From an uncultured Armatimonadota bacterium (GTDB lineage: Bacteria; Armatimonadota; Armatimonadia; Armatimonadales; Armatimonadaceae): 64,000 nucleotides of DNA. Every line of letters starts with the position of its first letter. Position 1 is the stretch's first letter. The notes beneath the pieces are model-generated. The model was given only the letters and a program-made list of their open reading frames with translations, was not told the DNA's origin and made no database searches. Position numbers and translations under genes: made by a program. The DNA lies in assembly GCA_903910385.1 (NCBI GenBank), contig CAIVZM010000016.1, positions 1-64,000 of the forward strand. Direction: 5' to 3'. Positions 1 to 9,396 of this stretch are shown here, in pieces.

Positions 1-52
1 ACTATATTATACAACTATATTATACAACTATATTGAACAACTATATTATACA
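1..52. repeat. Four tandem copies of a 13-bp AT-rich unit
   Basis: The unit ACTATATTATACA is repeated four times end to end (1-13, 14-26, 27-39, 40-52). The third copy differs in two bases (GA instead of TA at its centre). The array is cut by the left edge, so the copy number may be higher. It lies downstream of dnaJ. Function unknown. Confidence 0.9.
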
Positions 53-83
53 ATTTTCCGTGTAACTCACCTGCAACACGGCT

Positions 84-143
84 TCGCCGCTAAAGTCCCG
101 CCTCGCGGGACCCGGCTTATATCCCCATCGCTAAAGCAAGGGG
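84..143. repeat. Two short GC-rich hairpins, REP-like
   Basis: A perfect 7-bp stem (GTCCCGC, loop CTC, GCGGGAC) sits at 95-111. A second palindrome runs from CCCC at 123-126 to GGGG at 140-143. Both contain or abut CGCTAAAG. They resemble dispersed intergenic palindromes more than a single terminator, since neither is followed by a T run. Confidence 0.5.
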
Positions 144-162
144 TCTTACGCCGAGAATCGAT

Positions 163-206
163 AAAAAAAGCATTCCCCTTCATAAAGATGGAGAATGCCG
201 TTTTTT
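163..206 (-). terminator. Terminator of the chaperone operon
   Basis: GCATTC (170-175) pairs with GAATGC (193-198), with CC/GG extending the stem past one mismatch. Read on the minus strand the hairpin is followed by a run of seven T, just after the end of dnaJ. The plus strand also has six T after it, so it could work in both directions. Confidence 0.75.
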
Positions 207-226
207 ATTCAATAGTGATAACGCAT

Positions 227-1366
227 CTATTCGTCGTGACCGGTAAAAGCTTCCTTGATTCTGTCGAAGAAACCTTTCGGTTCCTCGCGCTTTTCGCCAC
301 GCAGGTTCGCGAATTCGCGCAGAGCTTTCTTCTCGTCTTCCGTCAACTTTGTGGGCACTACAACGCGAACGGTTGCGTGCAAATCACCCTTGACTGCAGC
401 GTTGCGAACATCTGGCATACCGAATCCGCGCAATCGGAATGTCGTGCCCGTTTGCGTCCCTTCCGGGACTTTGATTTCACCGTTTTCGCCGTTGACCGCT
501 GGCACAGAGATATCATCTCCCAGAGCAGCTTGCGTAAAAGAAATCGGTATCTCAGCAAATAAATCCCGTCCCTGTCGCTGGAATTTATTGTGTTCTTTGA
601 CCTGAAAAAAGACATAGAGGTCTCCTGCGGGACCTCCGAGCGTTCCGCCTTCCCCTTCGTCGCGAATCGGCATTTGCATGCCATCATCTACTCCCGGCGG
701 TACGGTCAGGTTAAGAACCTTGGTTTTGCGTTCACGCCCGGCTCCCTTACAGGTCTCACAGGTTTCAGGATAGATTTTCCCACGCCCGGAACAGCGTGGA
801 CAGGTAACAACCGTCTGAATTTGCCCGAGGAAAGTACTCTGCGTCTGTCGAACTTGCCCCTGCCCGGCGCACTGTACACAGGTAGTAGGCGAAGTTCCTG
901 GCTTCCCGCCGGTTCCCCGGCAAGTCTCACAGGTTTCGACACGGGGAAATCGTATTTCCTTTTCAATTCCTGTGTATGCCTCTTCCAGAGATACTTCGAG
1001 ATTGTAGCGTAAGTCATTACCGCGTTGAGGTCCGCCCCGGCGAGCGCCTCCGCCCGCAGCTCCACCGAAGAACAGATCGAAGATATCGCCGAAGCCACTA
1101 CCACCGAACCCTTCGCCGCCAGAACCGCCTCCGTTCCCACTTGCGGAATGACCGTATCGGTCATAGGCGGCGCGTTTTTGTTCGTCGGAGAGAATTTCGT
1201 ACGCTTCCGCGATTTCCTTGAACTTCTCTTCCGCCGCCTTATCGTCCGGGTTTACATCGGGGTGGTGCTTTCGAGCCATCTGCCGATAGGCTCGTTTGAC
1301 CTCTTCGAGAGTCGCCGAGCGCTCTACCCCCAGCACTTCATAATAATCTCGCTTATCCGCCACCAT
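227..1366 (-). CDS. dnaJ: Chaperone DnaJ (Hsp40)
   Basis: Co-chaperone that delivers unfolded proteins to DnaK and stimulates its ATPase in the cytoplasm. The 379-residue protein has the classic type I layout: J domain (about 1-70, with the HPD tripeptide in [10 protein letters not shown]), a Gly/Phe-rich stretch (about 75-115), four zinc-binding CxxCxGxG repeats ([32 protein letters not shown]) and the C-terminal substrate-binding domains. Length is normal. It is the last gene of hspR-rpoZ-dnaK-dnaJ, 82 nt after dnaK, and is followed by a terminator. No grpE lies in the operon, so the nucleotide-exchange factor must be encoded elsewhere. Confidence 0.98.
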   Translation of the reverse strand: MVADKRDYYEVLGVERSATLEEVKRAYRQMARKHHPDVNPDDKAAEEKFKEIAEAYEILSDEQKRAAYDRYGHSASGNGGGSGGEGFGGSGFGDIFDLFFGGAAGGGARRGGPQRGNDLRYNLEVSLEEAYTGIEKEIRFPRVETCETCRGTGGKPGTSPTTCVQCAGQGQVRQTQSTFLGQIQTVVTCPRCSGRGKIYPETCETCKGAGRERKTKVLNLTVPPGVDDGMQMPIRDEGEGGTLGGPAGDLYVFFQVKEHNKFQRQGRDLFAEIPISFTQAALGDDISVPAVNGENGEIKVPEGTQTGTTFRLRGFGMPDVRNAAVKGDLHATVRVVVPTKLTEDEKKALREFANLRGEKREEPKGFFDRIKEAFTGHDE

Positions 1367-1448
1367 CTACCGCCTCACCAGTTATCAGGAATTTTGTTCG
1401 GGCATGGATGCATCGCCCTATCGACTCACAGTTCAAGAGGAACCCTGC

Positions 1449-3422
1449 CTACTTTTCTTCGCGAAACTCCCCTTCGACTATGTTGTCCTCGGTCGGACGA
1501 TGCCCTTCAGTTTCGGCGAAGTCTTCGCCGTAAAACTGTGCGGTGCGTTCGTTATTGTCCTCATAATCCGCATGGAAACCATTCGTATTATTAGTGCTGG
1601 AAGCCGCATCCGGATCGAATCCATACTGCTTAGCTTCTGCTGGAAAATTATCAACGGAGTCAGTATCGACCGTCACAGATGACGTTCCGCTCCCGTTGCG
1701 GTACAGTTGCGAGGAAACTGCATAGACGGCGGTCGTCAGGGCTACTGATTTTTCCTTGATTTCCGTTGCATCATCATTTTCAAGGGCGGAACGCAATGCG
1801 GCGATGGCGTTTCGGGCGTCGGTGAGAACGTAATTATCCACTTTGCCCTCGGACTCCCGTACCGTCCTCTCGGAAGAGTACAAAAGAGCGTCCGCACGGT
1901 TGTGGACATCCTGCGCTTCACGTCGGAGCCGGTCCGTCTCCGCGTTGGCTTCCGCATCGCGGATCATGCGATCGATTTCCGCTTTATCCAATCCAGAAGA
2001 TGCGGTTATGACGACCTGTTGCGCCTTGCCCGTCGCTTCATCCTGAGCGTTGACCTTGACAATGCCGTTCGCATCGATCTCGAAGGTGACCTTGATCTTG
2101 GGGACGCCTCGTGGAGCAGGTAGAATCCCGGTCAACTGGAAATCCCCCAGCATCTTGTTGTCACGAGCCATTTCGCGTTCGCCCTGGAATATCTTTACCT
2201 GTACGGCGGTCTGACCATCGCCGGCGGTAGTGAAACTTTGAGCAGCGCTCGTCGGAATGGTCGTGTTTCGAGGAATAAGTCGGGTCATGACGCCGCCCAG
2301 CGTTTCCAGTCCGAGCGATAGCGGCGTGACATCTAGTAGGACGATATCTCGCACTTCACCAGATAGAATTCCCGCCTGCACGGAGGCGCCCAGAGCGACA
2401 ACCTCGTCGGGATTCGTCCCTTTGTGCGGTTCTTTCGAGAACATCAGCCGCGTCATTTCCTGCACCGCAGGCATCCGGGTGGAACCGCCGACAAGTACGA
2501 TACGGTCGATTTGTTCCGCTGTCATACGCGCATCTTCCAGCGCCTGCCGGGTAGGACCGACCATGCGTTCCCGCAGTTCCTCGGTCATCGCTTCAAATGA
2601 GGCGCGGGTCAGGTTCAAATCCAGATGAACGGGGCCGTCCTGAGTCGTGGAAATAAAGGGCAGGTTGATATTCGTCGTCACGACGGAAGAGAGTTCGATC
2701 TTCGCCTTTTCCCCGGCTTCCTTCAGGCGTTGAACCGCTATCTTGTCTTTGCGTAGATCAACGCCCGTCTCCCGTTGGAATTCGGTCGCCATCCAGTCGA
2801 TCAATACGGCATCCCAATCGTCGCCCCCCAAATGGGTGTCGCCGTTGGTCGCCTTCACTTCAAAGACTCCTTCGCCGAGTTCCAGAATAGAGACATCGAA
2901 CGTACCGCCGCCCAGATCCCAGACAAGGACGGTATGCATCCCTTCCTTGTCCATGCCATATGCGAGCGCTGCGGCGGTAGGTTCGTTGATAATTCGCAGG
3001 ACTTCGAGACCCGCGATATGCCCGGCGTCCTTGGTCGCCTGCCGTTGCGCATCGTTGAAGTACGCCGGAACCGTAATTACCGCCCGATCCACTTTTTCTC
3101 CGAGGAAAGCTTCCGCATCCGTCTTCAGCTTTTGCAGGATCATTGCGGAAATTTCTTGAGGCGAGTAAGACTTCTCGTCGACGGTGACGCGATAATCCGT
3201 TCCCATATGGCGTTTGATAGACGAAATGGTGCGGTCGGGATTGGTTATCGCCTGACGTTTCGCCAGTTGCCCGACCAATCGTTCGCCCGACTTGGAAAAA
3301 CCGACGACGGACGGACACAGACGCGCCCCTTCCGCCAGCGGAATGACCGTTGGGTCGCCCCCTTCGAGGAACGCGATGACCGAGTTGGTCGTGCCTAAAT
3401 CAATCCCGACAATACGCCCCAT
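1449..3422 (-). CDS. dnaK: Chaperone DnaK (Hsp70)
   Basis: ATP-dependent folding chaperone. The N-terminal nucleotide-binding domain opens with GIDLGTTNS and contains [27 protein letters not shown] and the [10 protein letters not shown] phosphate loop. The substrate-binding domain follows ([16 protein letters not shown]), then an alpha-helical lid. The last 70 or so residues are a low-complexity acidic and Asn-rich tail (NNTNG, EDNNE) rather than the usual EEVD-like or short disordered end. At 657 residues the size is slightly above average. It starts 6 nt after the rpoZ stop, so the two are almost certainly co-transcribed. Confidence 0.98.
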   Translation of the reverse strand: MGRIVGIDLGTTNSVIAFLEGGDPTVIPLAEGARLCPSVVGFSKSGERLVGQLAKRQAITNPDRTISSIKRHMGTDYRVTVDEKSYSPQEISAMILQKLKTDAEAFLGEKVDRAVITVPAYFNDAQRQATKDAGHIAGLEVLRIINEPTAAALAYGMDKEGMHTVLVWDLGGGTFDVSILELGEGVFEVKATNGDTHLGGDDWDAVLIDWMATEFQRETGVDLRKDKIAVQRLKEAGEKAKIELSSVVTTNINLPFISTTQDGPVHLDLNLTRASFEAMTEELRERMVGPTRQALEDARMTAEQIDRIVLVGGSTRMPAVQEMTRLMFSKEPHKGTNPDEVVALGASVQAGILSGEVRDIVLLDVTPLSLGLETLGGVMTRLIPRNTTIPTSAAQSFTTAGDGQTAVQVKIFQGEREMARDNKMLGDFQLTGILPAPRGVPKIKVTFEIDANGIVKVNAQDEATGKAQQVVITASSGLDKAEIDRMIRDAEANAETDRLRREAQDVHNRADALLYSSERTVRESEGKVDNYVLTDARNAIAALRSALENDDATEIKEKSVALTTAVYAVSSQLYRNGSGTSSVTVDTDSVDNFPAEAKQYGFDPDAASSTNNTNGFHADYEDNNERTAQFYGEDFAETEGHRPTEDNIVEGEFREEK

Positions 3423-3428
3423 AACGAA

Positions 3429-3884
3429 TTACACCTCTGCTCTCTCTTCTTCATCGTCGAGCATCAGCGGAGTGTCCTCGTCCTCATCGTCCGCTTCATC
3501 CTTTTCTACCAGAACTTCCTCAAGCTCTTCATCATCATCGCCCAGGAAATCTTCCAGCCCGGCGCCCAGTGCCGTAGCGGCGCGAGCGACCAGATCGTCC
3601 GGAGTAGCGAGCGGATCGATGTCTACCTCGATATCACGACGACCCGCGACCAGCTTCTGGTCTTCGAGGGCTTCTTTTCCAGCGAGTGAGTTCTCATCGA
3701 ATCGATAGGTGATCTCGCCCATCGCGATTTCTTCCAGGGCGACTGTTAATGGGTTGGTGGAGTCCGTTTTGTGTAATGGCTTGCTGCCTTCCTTTACCTG
3801 ACGGGCTCGTTTCGCCGCTAGAATCACCAGGGCGTATTTACTATCGATTTTTTCTTCGATTTTGTCTGCGGACGGATAAATCAT
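3429..3884 (-). CDS. rpoZ: RNA polymerase omega subunit with long acidic tail
   Basis: Omega helps assemble and stabilise RNA polymerase by binding the beta-prime subunit. Residues 1-60 match the family: the SKYALVILAAKRARQ helix and NPLTVALEEIAMGEITY. The usual protein ends near residue 70-90, whereas this one has 151 residues: from about 65 onward it carries an extension ending in a strongly acidic segment (DDDEELEE, DEADDEDED, DDEEERAEV). The position between a heat-shock regulator gene and dnaK is unusual, since rpoZ commonly sits next to gmk. Confidence 0.93.
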   Translation of the reverse strand: MIYPSADKIEEKIDSKYALVILAAKRARQVKEGSKPLHKTDSTNPLTVALEEIAMGEITYRFDENSLAGKEALEDQKLVAGRRDIEVDIDPLATPDDLVARAATALGAGLEDFLGDDDEELEEVLVEKDEADDEDEDTPLMLDDEEERAEV

Positions 3885-3929
3885 GATTGCTTTCCTGCAG
3901 GCGCTCTCACAGTGAGAGGCTCTACCCTA

Positions 3930-4283
3930 CTAGTTTCCTTGTTCAAGAGGAAGCGGTTCTTCGGCGTCCAGCGGGACGCGAGATGAACCGTGCCCATTTC
4001 CCGATGCCTGATCCGCCTGTTTGTTAGCGGCTTCCATTTCCAGGATTACCTTGACCCCGGCTATATTGACGCCTCGCCCTTCCGGGGGCGACTGCATCAG
4101 GTAGCGGACTCGTCGCAATACTTCAATGTCATTATCTGAATACAAACGGCGATTGGACTCTGTTCTACCGGGAACGACTATTCCTTCCTGATCCAGGACA
4201 CGTAATTCCCAGCTTAGAAGCCCAGACAACCGAGCCGCTACGCTTATGACATATACTGGTTCGTCCGCCGCCGTCCGCATCAT
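3930..4283 (-). CDS. hspR: MerR-family heat-shock regulator, HspR-like
   Basis: Probable repressor of the chaperone operon it heads. The 117 residues contain an N-terminal MerR-type winged helix: YVISVAARLSGLLSWELRVLD, then R.ESNRRLYSDNDIEVLRRVRYLM, then GVNIAGVKVILEME, the arrangement seen in HspR. The C-terminus is a short hydrophilic tail. rpoZ follows after 45 nt. In Actinobacteria hspR is the last gene of dnaK-grpE-dnaJ-hspR; here it is first. I could not find the standard HspR inverted repeat (CTTGAGT, 7 nt, ACTCAAG) upstream, so autoregulation is inferred from family and position only. Confidence 0.88.
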   Translation of the reverse strand: MMRTAADEPVYVISVAARLSGLLSWELRVLDQEGIVVPGRTESNRRLYSDNDIEVLRRVRYLMQSPPEGRGVNIAGVKVILEMEAANKQADQASGNGHGSSRVPLDAEEPLPLEQGN

Positions 4284-4688
4284 TGTGGCTCATCTCACAG
4301 AGCGATGACTTTCGTCGCCCGGTGAGTGTTAATATTCTTCCCGTAATCAGTAGCGTTTACGCTGGTTGTTCTTGTAAAGACACAAGAGAATTTAAGCGTT
4401 TTATTTGCGCTCCAACCACCTTTTATATCATGTTTCAACGCGTCTTGTTTTCCATTTGCCTGCAAAAAACCGGAGATATTTTCGCAGGTTTCCAACACGA
4501 ATGCAAGGGAGAGCTTCCCCTTTTGGCGTTCATCCAAACAAAAGAGAAAGGCAAACCATCCCTATATTCGACAGTGACCATCGTCACCTATCAATCGTGC
4601 ATTCGGCGAATCCGGCAGGGGATTTCGCCGGAGGTTTGTTCGCCATTGGAAGGAAAAGGAAGAGCGTACATATAAATCCATTTCCATC
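4284..4688. promoter_or_regulatory. Divergent intergenic region between hspR and araD
   Basis: This 405-nt gap must hold the promoters of the chaperone operon (leftward) and araD (rightward). It contains TCTTGT, 6 nt, ACAAGA at 4370-4387, an inverted repeat too tightly spaced for a normal HspR site, and a weak hairpin AAGGG/CCCTT at 4505-4522. I cannot assign promoter hexamers with confidence. Confidence 0.4.
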
Positions 4689-5420
4689 ATGCAGATTAAC
4701 AAGATTCAGATTGAGGCGTTTGAGGCGAATCTGGAGATCGCACGGGAAAAGCTGGCGCTCCTGACTTGGGGTAATGCGTCGGCATATGATGCGGCATCGG
4801 GGCTGATGGCGATCAAGCCGAGCGGGGTGGCGTATGCTGACCTGACGCCGGAAAAGATGGTGGTGATGCATGTGGCGTCAGGAGAGATTCTGCCCGTATC
4901 GGAACTAAAGCCCTCATCGGATACTGCTACTCATCGGGCGCTGTACCGGGCGTTTCCGGGTATTGGCGGAATTGTACATACCCATTCTCATCGGGCGACC
5001 GCATGGGCGCAGGCAGGCGTAGACTTGCCCTGTTTAGGAACGACGCACGCCGATTACTTTTACGGATCAGTTCCCTGCACGCCGCCGATGACAGAAGAAG
5101 AAATCCACGGTTCAACATCAAACACAGACGGTTACGAACATAATACGGGAGAGGTGATCATCCGTACCTTCCGAGAACGAAATATCGACCCGCTGCAAAT
5201 ACCTGCCGTTCTCGTCCATGGGCATGCCCCCTTCGTCTGGGGGATCGATGCGGCGGGCGCCGTTCATAACGCCATCGTGTTAGAGGAAATCGCCGGGATG
5301 GCGCTAGCGACTTTGACAATTCATGCGCAGACCACCGCGATATCTCAGCATCTTCTGGATAGGCATTTTCTCCGAAAGCATGGAAGCGGGGCTTATTACG
5401 GTCAGAAAAACGCTTCTTGA
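4689..5420 (+). CDS. araD: L-ribulose-5-phosphate 4-epimerase (class II aldolase fold)
   Basis: Predicted to interconvert L-ribulose 5-phosphate and D-xylulose 5-phosphate, linking arabinose or ascorbate breakdown to the pentose phosphate pathway. The 243-residue protein carries the class II aldolase zinc site: HTHSHRATAWAQ (about 97-108), HGHAPFVWG (about 178-186), and the epimerase-type landmarks LTWGNAS near the N-terminus, YFYGSVPCT, and the C-terminal LLDRHFLRKHG and AYYGQ. Length and C-terminus match AraD rather than fuculose aldolase (about 215 residues). It stands alone on the plus strand, so substrate preference is inferred from sequence only. Confidence 0.93.
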   Translation: MQINKIQIEAFEANLEIAREKLALLTWGNASAYDAASGLMAIKPSGVAYADLTPEKMVVMHVASGEILPVSELKPSSDTATHRALYRAFPGIGGIVHTHSHRATAWAQAGVDLPCLGTTHADYFYGSVPCTPPMTEEEIHGSTSNTDGYEHNTGEVIIRTFRERNIDPLQIPAVLVHGHAPFVWGIDAAGAVHNAIVLEEIAGMALATLTIHAQTTAISQHLLDRHFLRKHGSGAYYGQKNAS

Positions 5421-5726
5421 TTTTCAAGCTGGAGTTTAATCGCAAACAAACAAGTACCAATTCTGAAAAAACTTTTGATCAGCGACTTTAAACGGCTAGG
5501 ACGCATATAATGATGTCCTCGAAAAGTTTAACGTTGAACGCAGAAAGTCCGCGACCGCGGTATTGTACCCGTTATGGCCTCTCTAATACACTATAAATGT
5601 CGTCAGAGGACTGCGTTAGTATCATTCTGTCGATTATAGAGATTGACCGAAACGTTGTTTGCCCGGTATACTCCAAAGAAGCGTCATTGTTGTTAACGCT
5701 TCTCGACAGGAGTCATTCGCGAAACT
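5421..5726 (+). promoter_or_regulatory. Leader region of ftsK with a possible -10 box
   Basis: This 306-nt gap holds TATAAT at 5506-5511 (in CGCATATAATGA) without a good -35 at the expected distance, and AGGAG at 5708-5712, which lies 14 nt before the ATG at 5727. The ribosome site supports translation beginning at 5727, not at the TTG at 5659. Confidence 0.4.
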
Positions 5727-8238
5727 ATGGCTACCGCCAGCAAAGCCCCCAGAAGACCTTCCCCACCCCGTTCCGATTCCGTCGGGGGGGGGCGCCGCAC
5801 GACGACGCGCCAATACTCGTCTTGCCTATGATTTTATGGCGATCACCTTGATCGCTCTGGGATTGATCTTGCTGGCGACTCTCCTCTGGCCGTCGCGCCC
5901 CGGTGAAAACATCTTCGGTTCCGCTGTGGTCGCCGGAATGCGATTGATGGTCGGGGCGGGAGTCTGGGCGTTTCCTCTGGTACTGCTCACTTCCGGAATT
6001 ATGTTTTCGGTAGGAAAATCGCGCTCCTGGGATAATGTAGGCGGCGCTGTCAGTATCTTTCTCCTGTTTATCGGCTGGTGGCATCTCGGTCATGTTCCAC
6101 CTGCTGGACATTTCGCACAGGATAATCTTCTCAATTACGGCGGTTATATCGGCGCCGGGCTTTCCTGGGCGGCGCGGGCGGCGCTGGGTTCTATTGGAGG
6201 GCATATACTTTTTGGCGCATTGAGTATTGCAGCGTTGCTAGCGTTGACAGATATTCCCTTACCAGCGATACTGGGTCCTGCTGAAAGAGCGGCTTCCACC
6301 GGCGCTCGTATGGCGAAGAACGTTGCTATAAACCAGGCAACACGACGGGCGGAACGTCGCGCCGACGTCCAGCGAGAGCGTTTGACTCTTCCCACACGTG
6401 AACGCGAGAGCGACGATCCGCACTCAACGAATCCAGACGAGAAAGCGGAACGAAAGCCGGATCGCCTAGCTCGGGAGGAAAAGGAACGTCAACCTTCCCG
6501 ATTCGTGCGTAAGACAGCAGAACCGACGATGAACGCGGATGAGACGGATAGCGATGACCCCTCGACGGTCGCCGCGCCAGCTTCCCGTCCGAGTCTGTTC
6601 TCCTTTGGGCGAAAGAACAGTTCTCAGGAAATAGAAATACAGCCAGAGTTACCGCTGGAGTCGCCCGTATTGGACGAGGAACCGGGCGATGCTGGTACCT
6701 TTGCGATAGTCCCGGCGCCGGGAACGGACGAGAAGCCCACCGGAAAGGCGCCGAAGTTCGGGCGAGGAGTCGACCCTAACGCGCCCGCTCTGGAAGACAC
6801 GAAAAAATTTAATCTTCCCTCTCTGAACCTGCTTAAATCGCCAGTCCCGCAACCCAAAATGAGCGTTGCGGAGTCCGAAGAACGACGGGATATTCTGCTA
6901 CAGACACTGGAGGATTTCGGAATCGGCGCCGATATTGCCAATGTCACTTCCGGCCCTACGATCACCCGATATGAGATTGCGCTGGAGCGTGGGATCAAAG
7001 TCAGCAAAATCGTTTCTCTGGCGGATAACCTCGCGATGGCGCTGGCAGCGATTGATGTACGCGTTGAGGCGCCCATTCCGGGGAAATCGGCTATTGGTAT
7101 CGAAGTGCCGAACGCTCAGGCGCAATTAGTCACTCTCCGCGAATGTATCGACCGTCCAGAATTCATGAATGCGCCTTCGAAGCTGACATTCGCTCTAGGT
7201 AAGGATGTCACCGGGGTCTGTCGGTATGCGGATCTCGCCAAGATGCCACATCTTCTGATCGGCGGCTCTACCGGTTCCGGTAAGTCCGCTGGCTTGAACT
7301 CCTTTATCTGTTCGTTGCTGTATCGATGTACTCCGCGTGAACTCAAATTCCTGATGATCGACCCGAAGAAGGTGGAGCTATCCCTTTACGATGGCATTCC
7401 TCACCTCGCTTCTCCGGTCATCACCAATGTCAAGCAGGCTCCTTCGTTGTTCAAGCAGGCGATCAAGGAGATGGAGGCGCGTTACGACAAGTTCGCCAAA
7501 ATAGGAACGCGCAATATCGAGGGCTATAATGGCAGGGTCAATGAGGAAGACAAGCTTCCTTACTGGGTCATTGTGGTGGATGAACTTGCGGATTTGATGA
7601 TGACATCCGGCCCGGATATCGAATCCAGCATCTGCCGTCTGGCGCAACTGGCGCGAGCGACGGGGATTCATCTCGTCATCGCCACCCAGCGACCCAGCGT
7701 CAATGTCATTACCGGCACGATCAAAGCTAATATATCGTCGCGAATCGCGTTTGCCGTCAACTCCGCCGTGGATTCGCGGACGATTCTGGATGCCACGGGA
7801 GCGGATCGCCTTCTGGGACGTGGCGATATGTTGTTTATGCCAATCGATGCCGCTAAACCCATGCGTGTCCAGGGATGTTTCGTCTCTGAGCAAGAGACGG
7901 AGGCGCTAGTCACTTATCTGAAATCGCAGGCACAACCGACCTTCGAAGTTCTTCCCTCCGTTCTCACTCTCTCCAGCGGGGAAGACGATAGTGGTGAAAC
8001 GGAAGCCGACGATGAACTTTTCGAAGGTGCGGTGAAACTGGTCGTTTCCGGCGGTTCCGCTTCCACATCCATGCTTCAACGGCGGTTCAAGATCGGCTAC
8101 ACCCGCGCCGCTCGTCTGGTCGATATGATGGAACTGCGGGGAGTCGTTGGCCCATTGGATGGCGCGAAACCACGTGATATCCTGATTTCCCGTGATCAGG
8201 CGGATGCCATGTTCTTACCAAACTCCCCTGCCGAATGA
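5727..8238 (+). CDS. ftsK: DNA translocase FtsK/SpoIIIE, with apparent frameshift at a G9 tract
   Basis: Membrane-anchored hexameric motor that pumps chromosome ends through the division septum. The body has an N-terminal membrane domain (hydrophobic segments from MAITLIALGLILLATLLW onward), a charged linker rich in Arg/Glu/Pro, the RecA-like motor (Walker A GGSTGSGKS about 7261-7290, Walker B VIVVDELADLMM) and a C-terminal winged-helix gamma domain (MLQRRFKIGYTRAARLVDMM) that reads KOPS sites. The body is open from a TTG at 5659, but that start lacks a ribosome site and gives an atypical N-terminus. The ATG at 5727 has AGGAG upstream and encodes MATASKAPRRPSPPRSDSV, a typical basic FtsK start, but in another frame; losing one G from the G9 run at 5784-5792 joins it in frame to RRRANTRLAYDF and the membrane domain. 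Confidence 0.9.
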
Positions 8239-8282
8239 AGTTAGTCTCACCGTCCTAAAAAGATCATCAGAACACTGTTTTT

Positions 8283-8489
8283 TCAAGAAGCCTGATAATT
8301 GGTGGGCGATCCGCTTGTATTCGGCGATATCCGGTAAATGAAATCGATTCTGCAGGTGTAATGGATTCGCTTATAATCCGCTGGGATCAGATTGTCCGTC
8401 TGCCATTCCCGGCGAGTCGCCGCCAAACAAAAGGATGTCAAGGCAACAGCGTCCACTAAAAGGAAGAGACATATTGCAACAGGCTGCAT
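8283..8489 (-). CDS. Possible small exported protein, 68 residues
   Basis: A short reading frame with a hydrophobic N-terminus (MQPVAICLFLLVDAVALTSF, about 20 residues) that could be a signal peptide or membrane anchor, then a hydrophilic part ending SPNTSGSPTNYQAS. It has no convincing ribosome site and no homologue I recognise. The surrounding 8239-8540 stretch otherwise shows nothing but the terminator at its right end. Confidence 0.22.
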   Translation of the reverse strand: MQPVAICLFLLVDAVALTSFCLAATRREWQTDNLIPADYKRIHYTCRIDFIYRISPNTSGSPTNYQAS

Positions 8490-8540
8490 CGTTTCACATT
8501 GTCCGACTCACCCCGCAATTCTTTCCAGATCAAAAATGAA

Positions 8541-8569
8541 AACGCCGTCTGCGGATTGCAAACGGCGTT
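8541..8569 (-). terminator. Terminator of the M50-like peptidase gene
   Basis: AACGCCGT (8541-8548) pairs perfectly with ACGGCGTT (8562-8569); the loop contains a further TGC/GCA pairing. Read on the minus strand it is followed by TTCATTTTTG, just after the end of the gene at 8591. Confidence 0.75.
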
Positions 8570-8590
8570 ATAGGAAAAAGAAGAACGGAT

Positions 8591-9346
8591 TCAGCGTAAC
8601 AATTTGGGGACGTGAGAACCGACCTTCGGACGTAACACGAATGCCAGCATTGCAACAGCGGTCAACAGCCATAACCCCGCCCAGAAGGGAGCCGGAATCA
8701 GTGTCGAACTGTACATGCTCATCGCATCCGTGCGGGCGCCGGAGGTTACTGAAAGGGTAAACAGCGTATGCAAATCGTAGAAGGCGTTCAGAACGCACTG
8801 GATGCCGATAAAAGCGGTCAGCCAGTTCGCCCAATCACGGGGCAGTCGCAAAGCGGCAAGCATCAAAGACGCGGTCAGTAATGCGCCCCATGCCAAACCG
8901 AAGATATTGCCTGTAAAGAGAAGACCCTTCAACACCAGGGTAGTCGCAAGACCGATAGCGATGCTCGTGATGATCAACAAGCGCTTCGCGGAAACGCCAC
9001 GGCGGAGGAATCCGATAATGGCGGCGCCATACAGAGATGCGCCCAGATATCCTGCCGACGCAACCAGAACCTGCGGCAACCATCCTGCCAGATAGCTTTG
9101 CGTCAACCCGGAACCATCTGGTTGAATCGAGATCGATGCCACGGAACCGCCGGTCATCAGCGCCATCAAAGCATGACTGCCTTCATGTACCAGGGTTACC
9201 AGCATGCGAATAGGATATGTTATATAACCAGCATAGGGAATAAAGTAAAGGGCGATTGTCGCAACCGCAGCAATCAGCAACGACCGGACGCCTATATCAT
9301 TCCCATCAAAGCGACGATTCTTAACTGAGTTTGTCATTGAGTACAT
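8591..9346 (-). CDS. M50B-like membrane zinc peptidase
   Basis: Probable integral-membrane protein with the HExxH zinc motif HEGSH at residues 54-58, placed inside or next to a hydrophobic segment as in M50 site-2-type peptidases. Several more hydrophobic segments follow (LPQVLVASAGYLGASLYGAA, RLLIITSIAIGLATTLVL, FGLAWGALLTASLMLAAL, PAPFWAGLWLLTAVAMLAFV). Tyr/Gly-rich YLGASLYGA and a late Asn-Ala-Phe-Tyr-Asp (NAFYDLH) match the M50B group, where a downstream Asp completes the site. The start at 9346 is chosen because AAGGAG lies 10 nt upstream; a longer frame to 9502 overlaps apbE and is unlikely. Substrate unknown. Confidence 0.75.
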   Translation of the reverse strand: MYSMTNSVKNRRFDGNDIGVRSLLIAAVATIALYFIPYAGYITYPIRMLVTLVHEGSHALMALMTGGSVASISIQPDGSGLTQSYLAGWLPQVLVASAGYLGASLYGAAIIGFLRRGVSAKRLLIITSIAIGLATTLVLKGLLFTGNIFGLAWGALLTASLMLAALRLPRDWANWLTAFIGIQCVLNAFYDLHTLFTLSVTSGARTDAMSMYSSTLIPAPFWAGLWLLTAVAMLAFVLRPKVGSHVPKLLR

Positions 9347-9396
9347 AGCGCGGGCGCTCCTTCGATACATATTCTGATACGCTAGTTTCGACCAAA

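Noticed and set aside
4370-4387. HspR operator (HAIR)
   Set aside because: TCTTGT-N6-ACAAGA has CTTG and CAAG only 8 nt apart, whereas HAIR needs 13 between these tetramers; kept only as a weak inverted repeat.
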